NCBI GenBank assembly: GCA_051646185.1
Contig: JBOFCS010000022.1
Location: 1 to 23,055, forward strand
DNA from: JBOFCS01 sp051646185
Lineage (GTDB): Bacteria; Actinomycetota; Actinomycetes; Mycobacteriales; Mycobacteriaceae
Length of the DNA stretch: 23,055 bases
Direction of reading: 5' to 3'
Part shown: positions 1 to 7,430 of the stretch, piece after piece
Layout of the letters: each line of letters begins with the position of its first letter
How positions within the stretch are numbered: position 1 is the stretch's first letter
The notes under the pieces: model-generated
What the model was told of the DNA's origin: nothing
Database searches by the model: none
What the model saw: the letters and a program-made list of their open reading frames with translations, nothing else
Position numbers and translations under genes: made by a program

Positions 1-132
1 AACCAGGTCTCAGACGACGCGATCACAACAATGGTCGACCAGCTCAACAACCGCCCCCGCAAAACTCACGGATTCCGCACCCCTCGTGAGAAACTCAACG
101 AACTCATCAGCAGTGTTGCGTTAGCTCCTTGA
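1..132 (+). CDS. IS30-family transposase, C-terminal fragment (cut by window edge)
   Basis: The first 44 codons read open in frame 1 to a TGA stop. They contain the IS30-type C-terminal signature LNNRPRKTHGFRTP followed by REKLNEL. In the family this is the end of the DDE integrase domain that cuts and joins element ends. The gene begins outside the window, so its completeness cannot be judged. The reading frame stops inside the likely right terminal repeat of the element. The next ORF on the same strand opens directly at this junction, which suggests the element landed in a gene. Family assignment is from the motif only, but it is a characteristic one. Confidence 0.85.
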   Translation, partial: NQVSDDAITTMVDQLNNRPRKTHGFRTPREKLNELISSVALAP

Positions 133-139
133 AACCGCC
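115..139 (+). repeat. putative right terminal inverted repeat of the IS30-like element
   Basis: The 25 bases from GTTGCG through GAAACCGCC span the transposase stop codon. IS30-family elements usually have terminal repeats of about 20-30 bp that begin very close to the transposase end. The matching left repeat lies outside the window, so the exact boundary and any target duplication cannot be verified here. Confidence 0.45.
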
Positions 140-151
140 GCCATTACCGCC

Positions 152-703
152 TTGGAATCCAGCGGATTACCCTTTGGAGATTCCCTTTCCATTCTTAAAC
201 AGGCACAGAGAGATCTCGATCTAGCGGCCAACCAACTTCCTGAAATCACTAATTTACTTGGAGCTCAATCTCATACCAATCTTGGCACTGCGCTCGATAA
301 TGGGTTAAACCAACTCATTACAATAAGTGATCAACTCAGTAGCGCAGGAGATCAGCTGCAAATTGGAATTGGCCCCATAGCCGATCAAGCCCCTGAATTG
401 CTAGGGGGAAGCACAGACCAAATAATGGCAGGGATCACCCTGCTTAAAAACACTTCACATGCTCTTGTCACCCAGCTTAACGGAGGTGTGAATACTTTAC
501 CTGCTCGAAATGCTTTACAGCAAAAAGCTATAGCCGAACTTCTCACCTCCCCTATCAAAGTCACTCAGACAAATAATCCAGGATCTAGCCCCGGACTACT
601 CGCTGCAGAAAATCTGGCTGTATTTTTTGCCTGCACAACTGCGTTACTAGCCCTACTGCTTATCGTAACTCGTGGAAGAAAATCCCAATTCAACCCTATG
701 TAG
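152..703 (+). pseudogene. membrane-anchored protein of unknown function, 5' end removed by the IS30-like element
   Basis: I do not recognise a named family. The frame is already open from the codon after TAG at 122-124, inside the element end, and the only start near the beginning is a TTG at 152 with no ribosome binding site. I therefore read it as the 3' part of a gene interrupted by the insertion. The remaining ~183 residues contain Leu/Gly/Asn-rich heptad-like stretches (DNGLNQL, SDQLSSAGDQL) that recall the extracytoplasmic part of YhgE/Pip-like proteins. Near the C-terminus is one hydrophobic segment of about 22 residues followed by a short basic tail (TRGRKSQ). This fits an extracytoplasmic domain held by a C-terminal membrane anchor. 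It converges on the lipase gene with only two bases between the stops. Confidence 0.5.
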
Positions 704-705
704 GA

Positions 706-1584
706 TTAATCATTTATAGCTGCAACGACTTGTTCGGCAGCATTAATTGCCGCTAATCCGTTGGGATGCAAAGGAACAAAAGCATCTGGCGTCATCGCGG
801 GGATATAGGCTTCCAGCCATCGCACTCCCTGTGGAGCACAGGCATCATGTCCCACAGTGCTTTCGCGCAAAGAAACAAAATGTGCACCAACAGATTCAAC
901 CTCATGTTTCATTGCAGCATTGAGCTGATCGATTCTTGCCTGAAGGTAGTCTGCATCTTCAGGTAATGCCTGAATACTAGGGAAACATCCACCTGGCCTA
1001 ATTGCCGTTGGATACCCAACAAAGTACACACTTGCTCGCGGAGACCGCTGTTTAATCTCAGCGACAATCTGACGGTAACGCGGCGCGAATGAATCAACCC
1101 TCTGCGCATAGACATCATCTTCGCCTTCAATATTTTCCCGAGCGCAGGAGTGACCTAGCCCAGGCAGGTCAGCAATGTCTGCTACGGTTAAACATTTTTC
1201 AGCGAGACCAACCAAACCGATATTGTTGCCCCCGATGCCTACGGTGACCAATGTTGTATCTAGGGTCAGCGCATCATACTGTGGGGCAATATCATCCTGC
1301 TGTGACATTGCGAAATCCTCAGCTACCGCACCACCACAGCTCACATCGGTTAGGTCCGCCCCTATTTGAGCTGCTACTAATTTGGGATAGTTAACTTTTG
1401 ACTGGATACAAGACAAGGGAACTTCATCAAGGTCAAGAGGTAAACCTGCAATAGCAGTGAATGAATCACCAAGTGCAACATAATGTATCGGATCCGACTC
1501 AGCAGACGCCTGCCCGGTTTGACTTAAGGCTGATGCCACAAGCACTGTTGCTGATGACAATAAAAAAATCCGACTGAAACGCAC
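706..1584 (-). CDS. secreted SGNH/GDSL-type lipase or esterase
   Basis: This 292-aa protein has a Sec signal peptide (basic MRFSR, hydrophobic core, AxA-like QASA site near residue 28). The mature part carries the SGNH blocks: nucleophile Ser41 in GDSF, the GIGGNN block at 116-121, and His273 in PLHPNG with an Asp six residues before it. Six cysteines (59, 83, 131, 147, 200, 249) match the three-disulfide pattern of Streptomyces-type extracellular SGNH lipases. It is expected to hydrolyse acyl esters outside the cell; the substrate cannot be read from sequence. The GTG start is chosen because GGAGG lies seven bases upstream. A good promoter sits just beyond, so it appears to be transcribed alone. 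Confidence 0.88.
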   Translation of the reverse strand: MRFSRIFLLSSATVLVASALSQTGQASAESDPIHYVALGDSFTAIAGLPLDLDEVPLSCIQSKVNYPKLVAAQIGADLTDVSCGGAVAEDFAMSQQDDIAPQYDALTLDTTLVTVGIGGNNIGLVGLAEKCLTVADIADLPGLGHSCARENIEGEDDVYAQRVDSFAPRYRQIVAEIKQRSPRASVYFVGYPTAIRPGGCFPSIQALPEDADYLQARIDQLNAAMKHEVESVGAHFVSLRESTVGHDACAPQGVRWLEAYIPAMTPDAFVPLHPNGLAAINAAEQVVAAIND

Positions 1585-1633
1585 TGTTCATCCTCCATGG
1601 AATTTTTGTAACTTAATTCATATCAATAGATGA

Positions 1634-1662
1634 ACTATGACTTGCATCATATTTAATGTCAA
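1634..1662 (-). promoter_or_regulatory. predicted sigma-A-type promoter of the lipase gene
   Basis: On the minus strand a perfect TTGACA (1662-1657) is followed after 17 bases by CATAGT (1639-1634), four of six matches to the -10 consensus. Transcription would begin near 1627, leaving a leader of about 40 bases before the lipase GTG. The prediction rests on sequence match only. Confidence 0.55.
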
Positions 1663-1694
1663 GCAAGTGTCCAACTCACCGACTGTAGTGGTTG

Positions 1695-1712
1695 ACCGAC
1701 CAACAAGTCGGT
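1695..1712 (-). terminator. small hairpin downstream of cbtA (possible weak terminator)
   Basis: ACCGAC (1695-1700) and GTCGGT (1707-1712) form a perfect 6-bp stem with a 6-base loop, about 30 bases after the cbtA stop. There is no U-run on the minus-strand transcript, so it is not a canonical intrinsic terminator. It could simply protect the cbtBA mRNA 3' end. Confidence 0.3.
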
Positions 1713-1741
1713 AAAGAATTTCCAGAGCCCAAGCTTCTCAG

Positions 1742-2503
1742 CTATCGCCTTGAGAAGCGTTCCGTAGCGCAGGCAAATATACACCCCAAACTTACCCATA
1801 GGATTGCTTGAGTTGCCAGCGCCGAAATACGAAACTTCCACAGTAATACGGCCGGAAAATCTTCAGGCACCTCATTGATTCCAGGTAAAAGAACATAACC
1901 AAGAAACACCACCGCAAGGAAGCTGCCACCGAACAAGGTCAGACCTATCATCCTTCCAACAATTTTTTTAGTCTTGGAATGAACAAGCAGAGCAATGCCT
2001 ATAGCCGACAGGCCAAGAAACACTGTGCCAAACCACAGCAGGGTCCGGTGCGTAACGGTTTCAGGATCACCTACCGCAGGTGGATTGGCCGGATACTTAA
2101 AAAATGGCACCAACCCTATCGCCAACCAGCCACAACAAGTTGTCACCATCACCAATGCCGAACCCGGTAACAAGGTAACTCGACGCACAATGTTGAGAAC
2201 TGTCGCTAAAATTGACCCCAGAGCCAACCCTACCAATGCATTAGCCACGATCAGTCCCACTTTTTGCCCTTCCCTACTCACCAGAGGAGAAGCATCGTCA
2301 TGGGAATGTGCACCGCCGCCATGCTCAACTGCTGCGGATTTTTCAATAGTGATTGCCTGATCGATATATTGTTCACCGATCAGGTAGGCGACACCTCCGG
2401 AAAGTAATCCAGCCAACAACCCCGCCATGAGTCCACGAAACAGCAACTGCCCAAAGGTCTCCCGAAGAAGAACGGGAGAACTTGCGGAATTCGCTTGGAG
2501 CAT
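1742..2503 (-). CDS. cbtA: CbtA, predicted cobalt transporter subunit
   Basis: A polytopic membrane protein of about 253 aa with roughly five to six hydrophobic segments. The family signature FFKYPANPPAVGDP sits at residues 135-147, between membrane segments. After the first membrane segment is a His-rich stretch (HGGGAHSHDD, about 61-70), a likely metal-contacting loop. CbtA proteins are predicted, mainly from B12-riboswitch association, to import cobalt for cobalamin synthesis. It is preceded by cbtB: the cbtB stop and this ATG overlap as TGATG, which favours the ATG at 2503 and translational coupling. A GTG at 2512 would add three residues. The cobalamin riboswitch upstream of cbtB supports the function. 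Transport itself is inferred from family and context. Confidence 0.88.
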   Translation of the reverse strand: MLQANSASSPVLLRETFGQLLFRGLMAGLLAGLLSGGVAYLIGEQYIDQAITIEKSAAVEHGGGAHSHDDASPLVSREGQKVGLIVANALVGLALGSILATVLNIVRRVTLLPGSALVMVTTCCGWLAIGLVPFFKYPANPPAVGDPETVTHRTLLWFGTVFLGLSAIGIALLVHSKTKKIVGRMIGLTLFGGSFLAVVFLGYVLLPGINEVPEDFPAVLLWKFRISALATQAILWVSLGCIFACATERFSRR

Positions 2504-2709
2504 CAGTGACACGGTCCAGATAAAATATGTCGGCCGTCATGCATAAACTCGTGCAAAAACATATTGCCGCCCGATACTGTTGTCTGCTCAAAAATAACAA
2601 GATACAGGGTCAAAAATGCAAAAAATAGCACGACAACTGAAGTCAAGATAGTTCGAAGAGAACTAGCAACCTCAGGCACTGCAAGCCGGGGTCCATGCAC
2701 AACTGTCAT
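2503..2709 (-). CDS. cbtB: CbtB, small partner of the CbtA cobalt transporter
   Basis: A 68-aa protein with a single hydrophobic segment (about residues 20-40) and the CbtB C-terminal metal motif FLHEFMHDGRH...PCH. His53, His57, Asp58, His61, Cys67 and His68 are candidate metal ligands. In the family the short His-rich tail is thought to pass or bind cobalt for CbtA. The ATG has a good Shine-Dalgarno sequence (AGGAGA, about five bases away). It is first in the cbtBA operon and lies about 45 bases after the B12-box end of the cobalamin riboswitch, so the riboswitch should control both genes. Confidence 0.88.
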   Translation of the reverse strand: MTVVHGPRLAVPEVASSLRTILTSVVVLFFAFLTLYLVIFEQTTVSGGNMFLHEFMHDGRHILSGPCH

Positions 2710-2751
2710 ATCTTCTCCTAGGGATTACGCGTCCCGTATAGATTCCAACGT

Positions 2752-2850
2752 TGGTTCCGTGTTCTGACTCCTCAGCCATTCAGGCTGATCACAGTGGCGC
2801 GACCGCTCCAGATTTACACTGGATTCCCGTCACTCAACGCTTTACACTGA
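2752..2850 (-). ncRNA. cobalamin riboswitch upstream of cbtBA
   Basis: Read on the minus strand, this leader holds the conserved core of the cobalamin riboswitch in the expected order. GGGAATCC (2828-2821) leads into a stem ending in AATCTGGA, then comes GCCACTGT (2798-2791). A short TCAGCC/GGCTGA hairpin follows, then the B12-box-like GAGTCAGAAC (2770-2761). It lies between a predicted promoter and cbtB. High cobalamin is expected to reduce expression of the cobalt transporter. The downstream stretch contains the palindrome CCAACGTTGG and a GGGA/TCCC pair just before the Shine-Dalgarno sequence, which may form the expression platform. No terminator U-run is visible, so translational control is more likely. 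The 5' boundary is approximate. Confidence 0.85.
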
Positions 2851-2851
2851 G

Positions 2852-2880
2852 AATATTGCAGCAACCAACCCAAGTGTCAA
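2852..2880 (-). promoter_or_regulatory. predicted promoter of the riboswitch-cbtBA transcript
   Basis: A perfect TTGACA (2880-2875) is separated by 17 bases from AATATT (2857-2852) on the minus strand. The predicted start falls near 2846, at the 5' edge of the riboswitch. This placement supports both calls. Confidence 0.6.
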
Positions 2881-3087
2881 TTCTGATAGAAAGAACTACT
2901 GGATTCCCCAGGACTTTCAGCCAGAAATACCTTGATCACTGCTAAATTCGCCGAGTAGAGACGACTCCTTTTCCTACTAAGTCATCTGTCATCACCGAAG
3001 TGCCCTTCGTGAGCCAACTGGCATTCGGCAGCACTGCTCATGCGCTAGCTGATGACCAAAATTTAAGCCCTATAGTAAAACTAGCTA

Positions 3088-3120
3088 TACTACCTCTAGG
3101 GGGTAGGGGTGTATTATAAC
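3088..3120 (+). promoter_or_regulatory. CsoR-like operator and overlapping promoter of the DUF305 gene
   Basis: The pseudo-palindrome TACCTCTAGGGGGTA (3091-3105) closely resembles copper-sensor CsoR operators, which have the form TACCCC-N-GGGGGTA. It is followed by a G-rich run and a -10-like TATTAT (3112-3117) or TATAAC (3115-3120). It would overlap the -35 region, a usual arrangement for repression. CsoR/RcnR-family repressors release DNA on binding Cu(I), or in some members Ni/Co. No csoR gene is in the window, so the regulator must act from elsewhere. Confidence 0.5.
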
Positions 3121-3154
3121 TCTATCCTTACCAGGATCCCCAAGAAAATACAGT

Positions 3155-3746
3155 ATGCGATGGTTTTGTTACCATAAGCCTCACTACCCTAGCTGGCTGT
3201 AGCTCACATTCTCATTCGGAGCAAACGATAATTTCCGCCGAACCTACAACGGTTCCGATAAACACCGACGCTAATAATGCTGACTCTGAGTTTGCTCGCA
3301 CTAGGTACCTCCATCACGATCAGGCCATAGAAATATCCGCTCTAGCACCTGGAGGCACGGCCAATCAAGCGGTACTAGATCTCGCCAGTAGCATACAAAA
3401 TGCTCAGAAACCCGAAATGGATCAAATAATAGCCTTACTCAAACAGTGGAATCAACCCGCTCCGACTGGCCTGAGTAGGGAAGATATGAATATGGGCTCC
3501 ACACCCACCGGTGATGGAATGATGATCAAAGACAACATGATTCGCATCGCTGGCCTATCTGGGTGCAACTTTGATGAAGAATGGCTCACCATGATGATCG
3601 ATCAGCATAATGGCGCAATCAGCATGTCTAAAACTGAAATCGCCATGGGCAAAAACTCTTCAGCGAAAGGAATTGCTGAAATAATCAGCGCTGCCCAACA
3701 ATCCGAGGTCGCCACAATGAAGTCACTACTCAACCAACTGAAATAG
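3155..3746 (+). pseudogene. DUF305 lipoprotein (metal-related), frameshifted in the signal peptide
   Basis: The body of the gene reads open to TAG at 3744-3746 and carries the DUF305 features. These are YLHHDQAIEIS near the start, a Met-rich middle (EDMNMGS, DGMMIKDNM) and WLTMMIDQHNGAI near the end. Just upstream in this frame is a lipobox, TTLAGC with Cys at 3198-3200. No ATG, GTG or TTG exists in this frame between the upstream stop (3117) and 3417. The ATG at 3155 begins MRWF in another frame. Removing one T from the TTTT at 3164-3167 joins it to give MRWFVTISLTTLAGCSS, a normal lipoprotein signal peptide, and a protein of about 196 aa. The gene is therefore broken, slippage-controlled, or carries a sequencing error. 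DUF305 proteins include copper-binding periplasmic proteins such as CopM. The usual HH pair of the second motif is QH here. Confidence 0.75.
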
Positions 3747-3761
3747 CTAAGGCAGTCACTG

Positions 3762-4121
3762 TTAGCGAACACCCAAAAGATCAATTACAAACACTAGAGT
3801 CTTTCCAGACAGGCGATGCCCAGCACCAGCAGCGCCATAAGCCTGCTCTGGGGGAATCGTAAGCTGGCGGCGTCCACCAACTTTCATACCTGGAATCCCC
3901 TCTTGCCACCCCTTAATCAAGCCCTGCAAAGGAAACTCAATAGACTCTCCCCTATTCCACGAAGAATCAAATTCTTCCCCAGTCTCGAATTCCACACCAA
4001 CATAGTGGACTTCTACTACCCCACCGGGCACTGCCTCGGCACCGTCGCCAACCACTAAATCTGCAATAACTAAATCTTCTGGTGCTGGTCCCTCTTGAAA
4101 ATCTATCTCTGGCTTAGTCAT
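3762..4121 (-). CDS. FKBP-type peptidyl-prolyl cis-trans isomerase
   Basis: A 119-aa single-domain FKBP with no signal peptide, so cytoplasmic. Recognisable family elements are VEVHYVG, EEFDSSWNRG, GLIKGWQEGIPGMKVGG and IPPEQAYG. These supply the hydrophobic pocket that isomerises X-Pro bonds. The ATG is fixed by AAGGAG about six bases upstream. It lies 60 bases downstream of gltA on the same strand. The FKBP-gltA pairing is, as I recall, typical of Corynebacterium. No terminator is evident between them, so co-transcription is possible. Its stop is 15 bases from that of the convergent DUF305 gene. Confidence 0.9.
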   Translation of the reverse strand: MTKPEIDFQEGPAPEDLVIADLVVGDGAEAVPGGVVEVHYVGVEFETGEEFDSSWNRGESIEFPLQGLIKGWQEGIPGMKVGGRRQLTIPPEQAYGAAGAGHRLSGKTLVFVIDLLGVR

Positions 4122-4181
4122 CGTTGACTCCTTAATCTAATAATATTTAAACTCTTGCAAAATAATCTTATTCAATAATCA

Positions 4182-5480
4182 CTAACGATTACCTAGATCG
4201 TGGTAGTCACGCTCGTTGTACCCGGTATAGATCTGCCGAGGACGCCCAATTTTTGTGGTCTTATCCTGGTGCATCTCTTGCCAATGAGCAATCCACCCAG
4301 GCAGACGACCCAGAGCGAACAACACCGTGAACATCCGGGTAGGGAATCCAATTGCCCGATAAATTAAACCGGTATAAAAATCAACATTGGGGTACAGCTT
4401 GCGCTCAACAAAATAATCATCAGTTAACGCAGCTTCTTCCAACGCCATTGCAATTTCCAGTAAGGGATCGTTAATACCCAACTTCGTGAGAATTTTATCG
4501 GCCTGCTGCTTAACAATTCGCGCCCGCGGATCGTAATTTTTATAGACCCGATGACCAAAGCCCATCAGCTTGACACCGTCTTCTTTATTTTTAACCTTAC
4601 GGACAAACTCCGCAACATCCCCGCCCTCATTCTTTATTTTCTCCAACATCTCCAGCACAGACTGGTTTGCACCACCATGCAGTGGTCCCCATAGCGCATT
4701 AATACCGCCGGAAATAGAGGTAAAGAGGTTTGCATCCGAAGAGCCAACCAGTCGAACTGTTGATGTTGAGCAGTTCTGCTCATGGTCAGCATGCAAAATC
4801 AATAGCATATCTAAGGCTCGAACAATCTCAGGATCGCACTCATAAGGCTCCGCCGGGAATCCAAAGGTCATCCGCAAAAAGTTTTCAACCAAACTCAACG
4901 AGTTATCTGGATATAAAAATGGCTGCCCAACTGACTTCTTATAGGCATAAGCAGCAATAGTTGGAAGCTTGGCAAGAAGTCTAATCGTGGAAAGCTCCAC
5001 CTGCGCCGGGTCAGTCGGGTCCAACGAATCCTGGTAATAGGCGCTCAGAGCGTTTACCGCACTTGAGAGCACCGGCATCGGGTGGGCATTGCGTGGGAAG
5101 CCATCAAAGAAGCGCTTCAGATCCTCATGTAGCAGAGTATGCCGTTGAATCTTGGTGGTAAAAGCTTCCAGCTGACTGGCAGAAGGAAGCTCACCGTAGA
5201 TCAACAGGTAACTCACCTCGATGAAGGTGGACTTTTCCGCAAGCTGCTCAATCGGGTACCCCCGGTAACGCAGAATGCCAGCATCACCATCGATATACGT
5301 GATTGCGCTTTTAGTTGAGGAAGTGTTAACAAACCCCCCGTCAAAAGTGGTGTACCCCGTGCTCGCTAACAGCTTGCCCAGGGCAATACCGTCGGAACCC
5401 TCGGTAGCTTTCACAACATCCAGTTCCAGCTCACCGCCGGGATAAGTCAACTTTGCGGACTGGTCATTCTCTGAAGGCAC
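4182..5480 (-). CDS. gltA: citrate synthase (GltA, type I hexameric)
   Basis: A 432-aa enzyme that condenses oxaloacetate with acetyl-CoA to citrate, the entry step of the TCA cycle. Full length for the Gram-negative/actinobacterial type. Catalytic residues are visible: His268 in GPLHGGANQ, His310 in GFGHRVYKNYDPRA and Asp367 in NVDFYTG. HADHEQNCSTSTVR (230-243) is the substrate-binding region. The start is GTG, supported by AGAAGGGG about six bases upstream. It follows the PfkB kinase by 54 bases on the same strand, so it may share upstream transcripts as well as have its own promoter. Confidence 0.97.
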   Translation of the reverse strand: MPSENDQSAKLTYPGGELELDVVKATEGSDGIALGKLLASTGYTTFDGGFVNTSSTKSAITYIDGDAGILRYRGYPIEQLAEKSTFIEVSYLLIYGELPSASQLEAFTTKIQRHTLLHEDLKRFFDGFPRNAHPMPVLSSAVNALSAYYQDSLDPTDPAQVELSTIRLLAKLPTIAAYAYKKSVGQPFLYPDNSLSLVENFLRMTFGFPAEPYECDPEIVRALDMLLILHADHEQNCSTSTVRLVGSSDANLFTSISGGINALWGPLHGGANQSVLEMLEKIKNEGGDVAEFVRKVKNKEDGVKLMGFGHRVYKNYDPRARIVKQQADKILTKLGINDPLLEIAMALEEAALTDDYFVERKLYPNVDFYTGLIYRAIGFPTRMFTVLFALGRLPGWIAHWQEMHQDKTTKIGRPRQIYTGYNERDYHDLGNR

Positions 5481-5534
5481 GGAGAATCCCCTTCTTACTT
5501 CAATTGGAAAAGACTTCGGTCGTCAAAGTGAAAT

Positions 5535-6488
5535 CTAGTCGCCTTTAAGCTCGCGCGCCCAGGGAGGGTCCGCCCCAGGGCGTGAAACGGTGATCGAAGC
5601 GGCCTTTACGGCAAATTTTAGCGCCTGTTCCCATTGCTCATCGGAGTAATTTTTGATCGCTTGTGCAGATAGGTCACCTTGCTGATCGAACCACGCCAAT
5701 AATGCACCATGCACGGTGTCACCTGCACCAACAGTATCGACAACCCTCGCTGACACAGCGGGAACCTGCACCCGAGAACCTTGAGTAAGGACACAAATGC
5801 CGTCAGCTCCCGATGTGATAATTACCGCACTTACCCCAAAGTCCAGCCATTGCCTTGGGTCACCATCTTTCTGATCATGCAATAACCAGTGCGCATCTTC
5901 CTCAGAAACTTTTACAATGTCCACTGCAGGCAACCAAGCCTTAAACCGTTCCTGGTAGGCATCAGCTCCACCATAAGCATCAATGACCATTGGGCGAATG
6001 TTTGGATCAAGAATGGTCAGCACACCTTGCGCATGCCCCCAAAACAAGAGCCTCTCATATGCACTCGCCCCAGGCTCTAAGATTAACGATAGGGTGCCAA
6101 ATGACAGCGCTTTTATCTCTTTTATCGAATCTTCTATTGAACTCCCTAAAGCAGAATCAGCAAACAAGCGGTCTGCGGTACCGTCAATATAAAAAGTGTA
6201 CTTGGCACTGCCCTCGCAGTTAAGTCCAACAACGGCAAGGCTCGATGGCTCCGGTCCACGTTGAACCAGGCTGATATCAACTTCAGAATCGACAAGTTGC
6301 TGCATGATTCGCTGCCCAAAGGCATCGGTAGATACTCGACTGACAAACGCCACCTGCGACCCCAAACGGCCAAGTGTAACAGCAACATTAAACGGCCCAC
6401 CACCCAATTGAGCTACAAAGTTCGTGCTTTCAACTGTACGAGATGAAGGCACGAGGTCGATAAGACTTTCACCACAAACAACTATCAT
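5535..6488 (-). CDS. PfkB-family carbohydrate kinase (fructokinase-like)
   Basis: A soluble ribokinase-superfamily kinase of about 317 aa. The N-terminal signature GGGPFNVAVTLGRLG (29-43) binds the sugar. The C-terminal DTVGAGDTVHG holds the catalytic base Asp257 in GAGD, the anion hole for ATP-dependent phosphorylation. DPNIRP is typical of bacterial fructokinases, but the substrate cannot be fixed from sequence. The ATG at 6488 is preferred because the protein then begins MIVVCGESLIDLVP, the normal family start. A TTG at 6545 would overlap the TetR gene and add an unrelated N-terminus. It sits 17 bases after tetR and is probably co-transcribed with it. Confidence 0.88.
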   Translation of the reverse strand: MIVVCGESLIDLVPSSRTVESTNFVAQLGGGPFNVAVTLGRLGSQVAFVSRVSTDAFGQRIMQQLVDSEVDISLVQRGPEPSSLAVVGLNCEGSAKYTFYIDGTADRLFADSALGSSIEDSIKEIKALSFGTLSLILEPGASAYERLLFWGHAQGVLTILDPNIRPMVIDAYGGADAYQERFKAWLPAVDIVKVSEEDAHWLLHDQKDGDPRQWLDFGVSAVIITSGADGICVLTQGSRVQVPAVSARVVDTVGAGDTVHGALLAWFDQQGDLSAQAIKNYSDEQWEQALKFAVKAASITVSRPGADPPWARELKGD

Positions 6489-6505
6489 CTCGTTGCCATC
6501 ACCGC

Positions 6506-7258
6506 CTAGGTAATAGTTGTCAATCCCGGGCCAGTTTGGGTGCAAGCTTGTGAACTGAGATGTGGCGTTAGCTGCCGGTACAATTCAAAAGTGGAGCGGA
6601 TAACCGAAGCACAGTGACTTCTCTCCTGTGATTCATCTGACTCCGGTACCGCAGCCTGTCGAATATCCTCAACCTGCTCGCGACTACGACGCCAATCATC
6701 CATTGCCACATGCATTACCGCCATCCAGGTAGCGATAACCAATCGTACCCGAGTATCGGTTACCGGTAATTCCAGCCGCTGTGCAACTTTATTGGTCAGC
6801 GCTTGATATTTCCGGTCACTTATCTCAAGATTTCTAGCATTTACCGTCGGTGAGACTTGAGCTATCCTTTGCATCTGTTCGAATCGGTGAAATGATAGTG
6901 AATTTTCTTGCATATCAAGCTCTTCTAAAACTTTAATATGCGCATTACAGAGCGCCTGAAGTTCACATCCCATCCGTGGTTCTTCATCAAGGGCGGCCAC
7001 AACAGCAGAGATCATATCTTCAACCGGGCCTAAAATGGCGTCTTCTTTGCTAGCGAAGTAGCGATTAAAGGTACGTGGTGAAATATCAACAGCGGCAGCG
7101 ATTTCCTCTACCGTGGTTTTGTCAAAACCTTGTCGCTCACATAAATCCAAAGCTGCACTAATCAATTCCATCCTGGTGCGCATTTTTTTGCGCTCACGAA
7201 GCCCGGCCCCCTCTTCATGGCAGTTCTTTAGTGCGTGCATGGAGCCGATCATAACCAT
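6506..7258 (-). CDS. TetR/AcrR-family transcriptional regulator
   Basis: A 250-aa repressor-like protein. The N-terminal helix-turn-helix spans about residues 30-75 (ISAALDLCERQGFDKTTVEEI, then VDISPRTFNRYFASKED), with the typical FxRYF recognition helix. The C-terminal part is a variable ligand-binding and dimerisation domain with a multi-helix profile. It is divergent from the MFS exporter across a 172-bp region containing short inverted repeats, the usual arrangement for a TetR repressor controlling an efflux pump and itself. The ATG has TAGGA about 10 bases upstream. The ligand is unknown. Confidence 0.88.
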   Translation of the reverse strand: MVMIGSMHALKNCHEEGAGLRERKKMRTRMELISAALDLCERQGFDKTTVEEIAAAVDISPRTFNRYFASKEDAILGPVEDMISAVVAALDEEPRMGCELQALCNAHIKVLEELDMQENSLSFHRFEQMQRIAQVSPTVNARNLEISDRKYQALTNKVAQRLELPVTDTRVRLVIATWMAVMHVAMDDWRRSREQVEDIRQAAVPESDESQERSHCASVIRSTFELYRQLTPHLSSQACTQTGPGLTTIT

Positions 7259-7309
7259 CTCAAGGAAGTCCTACCTACACTTGAGTCCAGTTTAGGCATT
7301 TGACTCTTT

Positions 7310-7349
7310 GTGAATATTGTCACTTAAAGACTTCTGTCTGAAGCTGACA
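7310..7349. promoter_or_regulatory. candidate operator region between tetR and the MFS exporter
   Basis: Three short inverted repeats cluster midway in the divergent intergenic region. They are GTGA-N6-TCAC (7310-7323), CTTC-N5-GAAG (7331-7343) and TGTC-N7-GACA (7335-7349). TetR proteins bind such palindromes, so one or more may be the operator. None is long enough to be decisive. Confidence 0.35.
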
Positions 7350-7430
7350 TAATTGCCAGAGGTATGAGACCCTTAATATGCAACACCAGAAAATACTTAT
7401 TACCAGACCAAGAGAAACTCGAGGGAAAAA

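Noticed and set aside
1659..1841. 60-codon minus-strand frame overlapping the cbtA end
   Set aside because: It lies out of frame within the cbtA 3' coding region, has no ribosome binding site and no recognisable motif.
1995..2360. 121-codon plus-strand frame
   Set aside because: It is entirely antisense to cbtA, whose family motifs are clear; the Pro/Arg/Thr-rich translation is typical of a shadow frame.
3417..3746. DUF305 protein starting at ATG 3417
   Set aside because: This start cuts off the first DUF305 motif and the lipobox, both present upstream in the same frame, and has no Shine-Dalgarno sequence.
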